From: Owenia fusiformis
Lineage: Eukaryota > Annelida > Polychaeta > Sabellida > Oweniidae
Length of the DNA stretch: 64,000 nucleotides
Direction: 5' to 3'
NCBI GenBank assembly: GCA_903813345.2
Contig: CAIIXF020000005.1
Span: 4,867,375-4,931,374 of the forward strand
Below, piece after piece: positions 11,769 to 22,900 of the stretch. The translations under genes and the position numbers were made by a program. Under the pieces are notes generated by a model. That model was not told the origin of the DNA, did not search any database, and saw only the letters and a program-made list of their open reading frames with translations. The stretch's first letter is position 1. Each line of letters starts with the position of its first letter.

Positions 11769-13223
11769 AACTAGAAAAACAGCAACTCCACGGAGTAGCA
11801 AATCCCACCGAACAAAACATATTATGCTTATTATAGCTAGTGTAAATGTTGAAATGTTTGTGTACTTTGTGATAGAAGCATGAATTTGGCACAAAGTTAG
11901 TTTATACCATTGTGAACTAGGCATCATCATATAAAATTTGAACCAAATCCGTTCACTGGTATATGAGTTATCAAAGATTACGTTTTTTAAGAATACGGGC
12001 CGCCATCTTGAAATTCAGCCGCCATCTTGAAAATTATTTCTTGAACAGAGCTACTGTGTCCCTAGGCATAATCATATAAAATTTCAACCAAATCTGTTCA
12101 CTGGCATTTGAGTTATCAAAGATAACGTTTTTTATGAAAAATTGCTGCCATTTTGAAATTAAGCGGTCATCTTGAAAATGTTTTGTCCAATATGGCTACT
12201 GTGTCCCTAAGCATCATCATATAAAATTTGAACCAAATCCGTTCACTGGTATATGAGTTATCAAAGATTACATATTTTTACGAAAATGGCCGCCATTTTG
12301 AAATTAAGCGGCCATCTTGAAAAGCTCTTTTTGTGCGAAACTCCTTTGTCCCTAGGCATCAGCATGTAAAATTTGATCCAAATCCGTTCACTGGTATATG
12401 AGTTATCAACGATTACGTTTTTTACGAATATGGGTCGCCATCTTGAAAATAATTTTTTGAACAGAGCTACTGTGTCCCTAGGCATAATCATATAAAATTT
12501 CAACCAAATCCGTTCACTGGTATTTGAGTTATCAAAGATTACGTTTTTTTACGAAAAATTGCCGCCATTTTGAAATTAAGCGGCCATCTTGAAAATGTTT
12601 TGTTGAACATAGCTACTGTGTCCCTAAGCATCATCGTATAAAATTTGAACCAAATCCATTTACTGGTATTTGAGTTATCAAAGATTACATATTTTTACGA
12701 AAAATTGCCGCCATTTTGAAATTAAGCGGCCATCTTGAAAATGTTTTGTCAAACATAGCTACTGTGTCCCTAAGCATCATCATATAAAATTTGAACCAAA
12801 TTCGTTCACTGGTATTTGAGTTATCAAAGATTACATTTGTTTCCGAAAAATGGCCGCCATTTTATAATTAAGCGGCCATCTTGAAAATATCTTTTTGTGC
12901 GAAACTCCTTTGTCCCTAGGCATCAGCATATAAAATTTGAACCAAATCCGCAAACTAGTATTTGAGTTATTAAAGATTACATTTTTTATGAAAAATGGCG
13001 GCCATTTTGAATTCAGTGGCCATATTGAAAATTCCTTCTCGAGCAGAGGTCCTACACCCATAAGGCATAAGCCTATAAAATTTGAATCAAATCCGTGAAA
13101 TGGTATTTGAGTTATCGCCCGGACAAACAGACGGACGGACGGACGGACGAACGGATGGACGGACAGACGGACGGACGGACGGCTTTCCTATATCCCTCTC
13201 GAACTTCGTTCGGTGGGATAATA
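11769..13223. mobile_element. Pearl-like non-autonomous element, copy 1 (about nine core repeats)
   Basis: The left end has ACTAGAAAAACAGCAACTCC and AGTAGCAAATCCCACCGAAC. The right end has GAACTTCGTTCGGTGGGATAATAA, so TCCCACCGAAC and GTTCGGTGGGA form an inverted pair. Between them about nine core units of roughly 145 bp repeat, each with CCAAATCCGTTCACTGG, GAGTTATCAAAGATTAC and CGGCCATCTTGAAAAT. A (GGAC/ACGG)n microsatellite follows at about 13126-13182. Inverted ends, tandem core and tetranucleotide tract are the described plan of 'pearl' elements of bivalves, now placed with non-autonomous Helitron/Helentron elements. Confidence 0.8.
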
Positions 13224-15475
13224 AAACATTGATTAGAACAAATCATTGATTGAACAGTATATAGTCAGTCTGAGTAGCAATGTGAAAGAGGAGGGGGCAT
13301 TGTTGTTGGGGGGGGGGGGGGTAACATGATAAAGAAAGGTTGAAAAGTTCAGGCAGTGGTGGTACATGTACATACACAATGAAGATCTATGATGTAATTC
13401 TTGCACTGATCAATTGTAAGAACAAGTGCTAATTGCCATTTCAACATGAAAATTCTATAACAATGTTAAATAAATGATGGAAACTCCACTTAATATTTAT
13501 ATTCTCCATATATTTGGCACAGTGAACCCTAGTAGATACCAAGTCAGGAGCTGAAGTGGGTCACATGACCAGATTTAGATTAGTCCTAGGAGACTATTGT
13601 GTATACAAACTCCAATGCCATTACATTCTGGCTACTAGACTTAACCAATTAGGAACTTCAATGTGTGTCAACTGGATATTACGAATTTGTCAAAAGATCA
13701 CAAATTGATTTAAATTGGAAATTTGGCACTCTTAAATACATAAAGCAAAACTAATATTTCAAGGTAATTCCAGTTCACTCTTGGTATTGGATTTATGAGC
13801 TACTAGATATGGTAGAACTTTCTCGCTTGTAACATCTAACATGGACTTAACAAATATACAAAGATCTGTTAAGTAAAGGTGAGTTTTGTCTACAAACAAA
13901 TATATTTATTTGCAATAAGTTTTGAGGATTTCTTTTGCAACCTGGTATATTGAATGATTTATAATTTGCTATTGTTGAAATAAATACATTTGTTTGTTAT
14001 ACATGGCTATAGATTAATTTGTATAAAAAAATTATAAAAGGTGAAACAGACCTATGTCGAGTGACAAAATTGCAAGCCAAACCATATAAATAGTTCTCAA
14101 CATATGTGTCCTTTTAAAGCAGTTACCGTCTAAAATATAAGATCTCAAAATAAATCCATGATATACCATCAAATGCTAAAGCTAGGAAAGAGTGTCTAGA
14201 TTCAGAAATATTATGAATTCAACAATAAGGAGCTTGCAGTACAAGTTCAATTGTACATTGCTTCTCCATAGCAATAAGGGCAGTTTAATAATGTCCATGT
14301 TTTAGGCCAAAAAACTTTGAGATCTTAGTATTTCCTCAAATAAACTATGAAGGTTTGGTATAAATAGGATTGAAATAATTGATATATGGGATAAAAAGAT
14401 ATTGAGGTGAGTTTGAGTATGACAACATATGGAAAATGTTTCAAAATGATTGTATTTTACTAATATGTTACATATTAACATAGAATTGTATTCTGTTTAT
14501 GATGTAATTTCACTGTATAGTGAACAAACATTTGATACTTAATTTGATTCTTATTGAATTGTAGCAAGAACTATAATATTTCATGATAGATTCGGACATC
14601 AGAAAAATGTTTAAATCATCAAAAATAGTTTCAGTTTAGCCATCCACATGGCAACTTAAATCACCAAATTACATATTAATTAAATAAATGTTTTTACATA
14701 TCATGTTACCAACACTTTAAATGTGAGCTCTTTGGCCTGTAGAAAATGGACATCATTTCAGACAAGTTTTACTGTATATGTAGTTAATAAAATGATCTTT
14801 ATCTTTGATTACATGTCTCCCACAATTCAAGAGTGTACAGGGTATAATAAAGTTCAAGATTACATTTAACAATTGAACAATACTACAATTTCTAATATAG
14901 ATTAAGATGGAAGTAATCCAGCATAAAATCCAAAGCTAAACTTGTCCCTTGTATCAATATTGATAGAAATTTCTATGAGACACAATATGTTATATGCCAA
15001 TGCTATAAACATTATAAGACATAATCTATTTTTATAAAATATTTCTTTTTCAGGGATTTGACACAAATGAGGTATATTGAATTCATTCAGAACACACAAG
15101 CCGGTTAGTTACCAAACACTTGACCAGCAAGCGTCAACGTTACTAGGTTAAAAAAATAAACAGATAGTTAAATTCAATGGAAATGGAGTAACACAGTATC
15201 TACATGGAATTATAAATAAATATGGGAACAGAGCATATTTGAAGTATTTGGTACATAGTGACTGATTCAAGGAATTTTCCAGGAGACACAGACATCAATG
15301 CAATTTTCTGACGAACTGAAAAACTTTGGAAAACTATCCATCATAATACTAACAGTGACAGGACAGTGACATTCAGTGCCTCCTTGGAGTTAATTCAACA
15401 TACAAAGTGCAATTTTTTCTGAATACTGAATCACACTGACAATACACTATACATTCATTGCCATAACAACAAACA
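13224..15475. other. Intergenic, no gene seen
   Basis: Apart from a poly-G run near 13309-13321, I see only AT-rich unique sequence. The last 200 bp are probably the 5' UTR and promoter of the gene at 15476. Confidence 0.35.
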
Positions 15476-15871
15476 ATGCCACAAGGTTTAAACCTAGCAG
15501 CTACTGTGGTGACAGGCCACCCAATGACTGTTAAAAGTTCCCCTATACGTCACCAACCATGGGCCTTCTATGCTCCAGCCAAGATCATCAAGCCTAACTC
15601 TAGACAGAGCAGCAGACCTCCTCGACCTGACAACCCAAAACACGAGCCGAAAAAAATAAAAATATCATATATGGACATGAGTAATCTAATTGATAGACTA
15701 AGTCGACCAACTGTTGCGAGTTCTCATAGGTACGCTCATCCGAAGAAAATGGCAGACAATTGCTATATGCAGAAGGACCAGTACATGTGGCACAGGATGG
15801 ACATTCATAAGGATCATTATAAATACCTATGGGGTGGCAATGGGAATGTGAAAACAACAGTGGCTAAATAG
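15476..15871 (+). CDS. Uncharacterised basic protein, 131 aa, single exon
   Basis: The reading frame starts at an ATG in favourable context (ACAATGCC) and ends at TAG. I do not recognise the family with confidence. The protein is basic, with no signal peptide or membrane segment. It is rich in proline, histidine, lysine, tyrosine and tryptophan, with a central block ISYMDMSNLIDRLSRPT and a C-terminal block MWHRMDIHKDHYKYLWGG. The RLSRPT-like phrase and composition recall small microtubule-inner or sperm-tail proteins, but that is only an impression. The residue mix is far from what random AT-rich DNA gives, which is why I believe it is real. A possible poly(A) signal AATAAA lies at about 16241. 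It is intronless, so an expressed retrocopy is also possible. Confidence 0.55.
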   Translation: MPQGLNLAATVVTGHPMTVKSSPIRHQPWAFYAPAKIIKPNSRQSSRPPRPDNPKHEPKKIKISYMDMSNLIDRLSRPTVASSHRYAHPKKMADNCYMQKDQYMWHRMDIHKDHYKYLWGGNGNVKTTVAK

Positions 15872-16837
15872 GGTGGCATTCTCCATCGCATAGTCCACAT
15901 GTTAGCCTGTAAGGGATAAAGAGTTATGAAGGTATTTAGGCTTGGAGAATGTAAATACAGGCTATTGAACAGCCTAAAAAACATGGTGATTAAGGTAAAA
16001 TATGTTACAGGTTCAAATTGGAGCATTTTAAATGCTGTTTGGGTTGGCCTAGACAGTGCGAATCTACAATCATTTACAATTACAATATTATGATAAATTA
16101 TAATCTCATCGTTTTTTACTTAAAGAGACTTGTAAAATATTTAAATTGCTTTCATTCACCAGAGGATTTTTTTAAAGATCTAGAAGGCAGTACTTCAAAG
16201 TGGAAAAATCAAATCAAAATATGTTTTGTTTTGTAAGCTGCAATAAATTTTATTATCAACAGTATTATTTTTATCTTATTTGACCATGTTGCATATACAG
16301 TGTGTATTCAAAGTAAACAACATTTAGTGTGTGTTCATTGTGAAAATTGGAACAACATTTATCATAAATAAAAAGCACTATAGAATTGTCTTTGACATAA
16401 GAATAGCAATAAAGGAAGCCCAAGTGTCCATCGTGGATATTTCTCAATTTCTAGAAATATTTCTTAATTCCACATACCATTTGAGCTTCCTTTATTCAAG
16501 AAATTTTGTTCACAAATGTACAGTGCATATTTCCTATGCAAAATTGCAATTTATGTAAAATAACTAGTACTTCCCTGATAAATACAATATAATTGTGTAC
16601 TACTTTAAAACAGTAGGGGCAAGAAATAATATTGCAATTTTGTTCATCATTTCTCAAAAGCCATCTTAATTTGAAATATTATGAATGGTTTATACAATAT
16701 TGCTCAAATTCCTGTGATTTTGCATTGCACTCTGCAAATTCAAGCATTTTCACTTCTAAAACATGATAACTTCTCAAAGTCAATGAATAAATAGATAACA
16801 TTACTTTACATGGAATTCATGTTGTTGTCAAACTGTA
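15872..16837. other. Probable 3' UTR and intergenic region
   Basis: The first 370 bp are likely the 3' UTR of the gene at 15476. The rest is AT-rich sequence without recognisable features. Confidence 0.3.
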
Positions 16838-17594
16838 ACTAGATAACGGCAACTCCGCCGAGTAGCAAATCCCAACGAACAAAATATCAATTACCGAATT
16901 CCAATCAATTATACTCATTACTTTGGTTGAAAATGAAAAAATTAGATTTTAGAATTGCGAATTCCTGCAAAGCAGCCATTTTGAATTTTCTGAGGTACAA
17001 ATCTGAAAAATAATACCATAATTGTGATCTACTCCAAAATTCCTTCAATTTGAGTATAATATAGCCATACTTTGAAGGGATCGAAAAATTATTGCGAAAT
17101 CGTACATTAGACGGCCATTTTGAATTTTACGAGGCTCCAATCAGAAAAAAATACAATATTTGCAATCTACTCTTAATTGCCTTTCATTTGAGTATAATAA
17201 AGCTATACTTCAGAAAGATCTAAAAATTAGCGAAAATTTCTGTTTTCCTGTCCCCCCATACATGGCCCCTGGGGGTCAGGATGAAAAACACGGAATATAT
17301 GTGAAATAGATAAATGTTGTGAATACACTACCAAAATTTCAAACAATAATATTAATTACTTTGGTTTAGAATGAAAAATTTATGATTTTTGCGAAAAAGT
17401 CCCGTCATTTTTAAAGCGGCGGCCATCTTGAAAAAAATCTGTCAACTAGTATTTGAGTTATCTTCCGGACAGACGGACGGACTGACTGACTGACTGACTG
17501 ACTGACTGACGGACTGACAGACTGACGGACTGACGGACGGACGGACGGAGGGCTTCACTATATCCCTAACGAACTTCGTTCGTTGGGATAATAA
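16838..17594. mobile_element. Pearl-like non-autonomous element, copy 2
   Basis: It has the same ends as copy 1 (ACTAGATAACGGCAACTCC and GAACTTCGTTCGTTGGGATAATAA), but with a shorter, more diverged core and a (CTGA/GACG)n tract at about 17468-17550. Confidence 0.8.
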
Positions 17595-17880
17595 CCAGCA
17601 AAGGATCACATTAAAACATCAACAGACAGGAAACAATGAAGTTATTTCAGCCCTTTCTACTGAAAAGGATAAAATCATCAATATCCCAAGCTATTTGATA
17701 TGAAATAAAAAAATCTATGTAACCAACAAAATAAAAATTGGCTAATTGTCTTATACCAAATTCGAACCCAGATAATCTTGAAGTTGGTGGCGAATATTGT
17801 ATGTTGCTGTTTTGCTGTGATCCGTAAACCTGTTTTTTCATAGTCCTCAAGTTCTTATGAATACTCCCTACACCAACCCC

Positions 17881-18560
17881 TAATGGCCTAGTCACATAGC
17901 CCGGCCGATGAGGTTACGATGAGCCAGCGATGCAATTTTCACCGAACTCGGCCGAACACCGGCCGGACACTGGCCGGACATCCGTGGCGTTTGTTACTTA
18001 AAACCGCATCGGTGGTAGCTCGGTGAAATTTTAACTTCGGAGTTAAATTTCACCGGGCTCTCACCGAGCTCCCTCATCATGTCATCGCAGCCCCATCGTA
18101 ACCACATCGGAAAACACGTCGGCCGGTGCACGGCCGAGTATCGGCCGGTGTCCCGTGCACCAGAGGACGAGGTTTTTTAACGGACAGCGGCCGAGCTCCG
18201 ACCGAGCTCCGGCCGATGTGGGACAGAGCATCGGCCGGTCACTGTTCAAAGACCGTTAACAACCCGGCCGGCGATCGCACGGTGTCCTGTTACCTGCTCG
18301 GGTACCGGCCGTATTCCTTCCGATGTCCGGCCGACCTCCGGCCGGTAGTTGCTGCCACATCGGCAGAAAAAAACTACCATTTTGAGACAGACTCCGTACG
18401 GTCACCGGCCGGTGTTCGGTCGGTCGCCTGAAGATGTCCGGACGGAGTCCGTTCACGTCACCGAGCTCTGCTTCCGATGAGGAGAGCTCGGTGGCACCAA
18501 AAAAATCCACCGAGCTCTACCGATGCCGGACATCGGCCGGGCTATGTGACTAGGCCATTA
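17881..18560. mobile_element. GC-rich DNA transposon with 30-bp perfect terminal inverted repeats
   Basis: The left end TAATGGCCTAGTCACATAGC... is repeated exactly inverted, for 30 bp, at 18531-18560. If TA is the target duplication, the element is 17883-18558. The interior is strikingly GC-rich and built from words such as TCGGCCGGTG, CACCGAGCTC and CCGGCCGGAC, unlike its AT-rich surroundings. No transposase is present, so it is non-autonomous. Reading frames inside it are short and low in information. Confidence 0.85.
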
Positions 18561-19977
18561 GAGGAGTTTATGGGTAAACCGTTATATGCTATGAAATTAC
18601 ACACAAGTGAGGCAAGCTTCAGATGCCTGCTAAACAAGATGACTTAAGAAACCACAGATTCAATGTAATGACCTAAAACTATCTTAGTTATATGTAAGTA
18701 CATAAAGGTGTATTATACATAATAGGTGTATAAATGTAATACAATAAATTAATAATTAAATAGAAATATGATTTGCATTTGGTGAGTAAATAGTTGATTG
18801 TACTAAAACAAAATGATAATGTACAATTGCACTGAAGTTGTTAATACATTTCACGTTATATTATATAGGAATACATTGCTCATTCTAGGTAAGTCTTTGG
18901 TATTTAGTACAAAGGTCATGCGATGAATTCATCACAATTCAAACAATTTGGCAATTTAGTAAAATGTCAAAAAATCAAAGAGTTTTTGCAGATATGACTT
19001 CATATTAGTAGTCATCTCAAAAGATTTGTGCTAACATTTACATTTTCTCAATTTCATCAGCTTCTAGACTATCAACATGTACATATAAAGTCAAGACTTC
19101 AGAAGTGCAAATGTTATGCGAATAAAGTGATACAATTAAAATGATTTGAGAATAGATAACAAAACTCCCATTAAATGAAATCAATAGTTTGAAACATAAG
19201 GGACTACACTTTAGGGACAGCCTAATATTTTTTGATGAAGCATATCCTCAAATCTCAATGACTTTTGGGCATTACACAATTGACAACCACATGACAAGAG
19301 GGTCACTTGTACAACAGCCAAGTACAAATGTTCACACTTAATGTGTTACCTACTTGTACTTAAAGTCAACAATGAAACATTATGAGCCTATCAGGCAATC
19401 TCCCTGTTTCGTCTCATAGCACCCTTTATACTGAGCTAACACATGATTTAATATCACATGTGAGCAAAATTATGATTGCACATCTCATGAACTTGTAATT
19501 ATGTACATAATCTCTGTGGAATGAACAAATTACAACAAAACCTGTACAGTGAACACTTCTGGTACTTAATAAACCTATCTGTTGTGTGAATGTTCACTGC
19601 TTAAGAGATTTACTGTATAGAAGAACCCAATGGAGATAACAGCCACTGAAAAACCAACCATGTCATTTTTTCTTTTTTAAGATTGAAGTTATTGAAAGGT
19701 AAAATTAGCTCCTGAATACCCTGCATTCTACCCTCCAGGTTTCATCTATACAGTATATCATTTTCATTAAAGGTTTTGAAAATCTAGGTATGTGAGAGAT
19801 ATATGTTCACTAAGATAGATTTTGCTGTACATAAAAAATTGTCAATAGGGAATAATTTTGCCTTTTCATTAGAATGCACTGTTGTTTATGTGTGTTCTAC
19901 AACCTCTATCCTCATACCATGTATGTTATGACTTCTATTTTAGTAATTAATTGCCCCATTTCATAATTTGTATGACT
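18561..19977. other. 3' flank of the ABCD gene, no gene seen
   Basis: Part of this is presumably the 3' UTR of the minus-strand ABCD gene. No coding sequence, RNA gene or repeat family is recognised. Confidence 0.35.
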
Positions 19978-22900
19978 CTAATCACTTTCAACCTCAACAA
20001 GTTCAGCACTAGATCCACTGTTGTCCCCATTCTCATACATAAAGTCTCCCTCTTTATTTATTAGAATTGAGTCCTCTCCAAGTACAGAACACAATTCCTT
20101 GAGACGGGACTGCATCTTTGGGATACCACTAAGCTGAGACTCCAAGCGAAGTTTCTCATCGTTTAATGATATTCTTGTGTTAGTGTCTAGCTCTTCCATT
20201 CTCCAGCCACCCTCCCCATCGAATTGCAATAGATGGGAATGGAATTTCCTGAAAAGAATATATAATAGTTACTTTTGAAGATCAAAATGAAAATATAACC
20301 AGTTGTCTATTTGGCACCTTCTTGAGAGAGTTAAGGATTTAAGTATGCATAAAATGGCATAAACAAAGGCACCAATTCTTTAGAAAATACAAAAGCAAAT
20401 TGTTACCATAGAGATGGCCTGTGTGTGATTGTCAGCAGTGTGATCCCTTTGTCTTTAGCAGTCTGGTAGATCTTGCTCTCTACATCAATAGATACAGCAC
20501 TGGTGCACTCATCCAACAGAGCATACTTAGGCCTAAAGTAATCAAGTGATTAATATTACAAATTGATTCTACATCAATAGACACAGCACTGGTGCACTCA
20601 TCCAACAGAGCATATTTAGGCCTGAAGCAATCAAGTGATTAATATTACAAATTGATTCTACATCAATAGACACAGCACTGGCACACTCATCCAACAGAGC
20701 ATATTTAGGCCTGAAGCAATCAAGTGATTAATATTACAAATTGATTCTACATCAATAGACACAGCACTGGTGCACTCATCCAACAGAGCATATTTAGGCC
20801 TGAAGCAATCAAGTGATTAATATTACAAATTGATTCTACATCAATAGACACAGCACTGGTGCACTCATCCAACAGAGCATATTTAGGCCTGAAGCAATCA
20901 AGTGATTAATATTACAAATTGATTCTACATCAATAGACACAGCACTGGTGCACTCATCCAACAGAGCATATTTAGGCCTGAAGCAATCAATTGATTAATA
21001 TTACAAATTGATTCTACATCAATAGACACAGCACTGGCACACTCATCCAACAGAGCATATTTAGGCCTGAAGCAATCAAGTGATTAATATTACAAATTGA
21101 TTCTACATCAATAGACACAGCACTGGTACACTCATCCAACAGAGCATACTTAGGCTTGAAGCAATCCAGTGATTAATATTACAAATTGATTCTACATCAA
21201 TAGACACAGCACTGGTGCACTCATCCAACAGAGCATACTTAGGCCTGAAGCAATCAAGTGATTAATATTACAAATTGATTCTACATCAATAGACACAGCA
21301 CTGGTACACTCATCCAACAGAGCATACTTAGGCCTGAAGCAATCCAGTGATTAATATTACAAATTGATTCTACAGACACAGCACTGGTACACTCATCCAA
21401 CAGAGCATATTTAGGCCTGAAGCAATCAAGGGGATTAATTTTACAAATTGATTCTACATCAATAGACACAGCACTGGTGCACTCATCCAACAGAGCATAT
21501 TTAGGCCTGAAGCAATCAAGGGGATTAATATTACAAATTGATTCTACATCAATAGACACAGCACTGGTGCACTCATCCAACAGAGCATACTTAGGCCTCA
21601 AGCAATAAAGTGATTAATATTACAAATTGATTCTACATCAATAGACACAGCACTGGTGCACTCATCCAACAGAGCATATTTAGGACTGAAGCAATCAAGT
21701 GATTAATATTACAAATTGATTCTACATCAATAGACACAGCACTGGTACACTCATCCAACAGAGCATACTTAGGCCTGAAGCAATCAAGTGATTAATATTA
21801 CAAATTGATTCTACATCAATAGACACAGCACTGGTGCACTCATCCAACAGAGCATACTTAGGCCTGAAGCAATCAAGTGATTAATTTTTAACATGTTTCT
21901 AATTCTATTATTTAGATTTCAATTTGCATGAGTACTCATTCTTATTACCAATTGTTAATTATTGTTTCTTAATTTTAAACTTATTTCTAATCTTATAATA
22001 TCCTTTTAGAATATGGTTGGCTTTGTTATTTTTTATAATTTTCTATTAAAATGAGAAAATACTGTCTCACATGTGATAGAATATCCTAGCCATTCCCATT
22101 CTCTGCTTCTCTCCTCCACTTAGAACATCTTTCCAGTCACTCACTGCGTCCCACCCTATAACAACATATAATAATATTATGTTAACATTGTAGCCCAACC
22201 TATAACATAAAATAACTTACAGTAACACATCATTTATACAAAACCATGATGCCCATAGCCAAGATTCATAATGTGTCTAATTCAGGTCTACATTATTTAA
22301 AATATTTAAGATACAGGTATATGATACAGTAGTCAGCCAGGTTTCACTGCATTCTGTAAATTGCTTATTCCTTCCTATTCACATTCAGTAACTCAACAAG
22401 ATTTTATCACATTTTACTCAGTACATCATCTTTAATTTGATTATACAGTGGGACACAAAAATGGTTACATTTAACATATAACATATAACAATCCTCATGC
22501 AGTTTCATACTAGTGTTTGATTATTTGGTTGTAAATGTTCAGGATTCAAATCTTTAATTCAAATGACTTCCTGGAGTGAGGATACACAACACGTTAAGTC
22601 ACATACTAGTATGTGGAAATAATTGGGTAACATTACTTTACTATTGTATTTTATATCTGAGGTGTGAAAAGACAAGAGTGAGGAGGTACCCTGCGTGCAG
22701 AGTCTAGTTAAAGCTCTCTTTTAAGAAGTGAAGTCAAACGAATGCAAAGGGTAGTGAGGAGGTGAAAGGTTAACATTTTCAGATTGTGCATTTTTAATTA
22801 ATTTAAGGGTCCCAAGTCTTGTTAAATGGTTTATTTGATAAGGTTCATAATTTAGTTGCGATTCATTTATAGATTAAAGGTTCTAACTAATCACATCAAA

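Noticed and set aside
18126-18510. Overlapping open frames rich in R, P and G in the GC-rich block
   Set aside because: They lie inside a terminal-inverted-repeat transposon and simply reflect GC-rich repeated words lacking stop codons.
21281-21601. A 106-codon minus-strand frame with repeated [12 protein letters not shown]
   Set aside because: Here two units are 90 bp instead of 89, so the exon fragments happen to be in frame. They are decoy copies without donors, not an independent gene.
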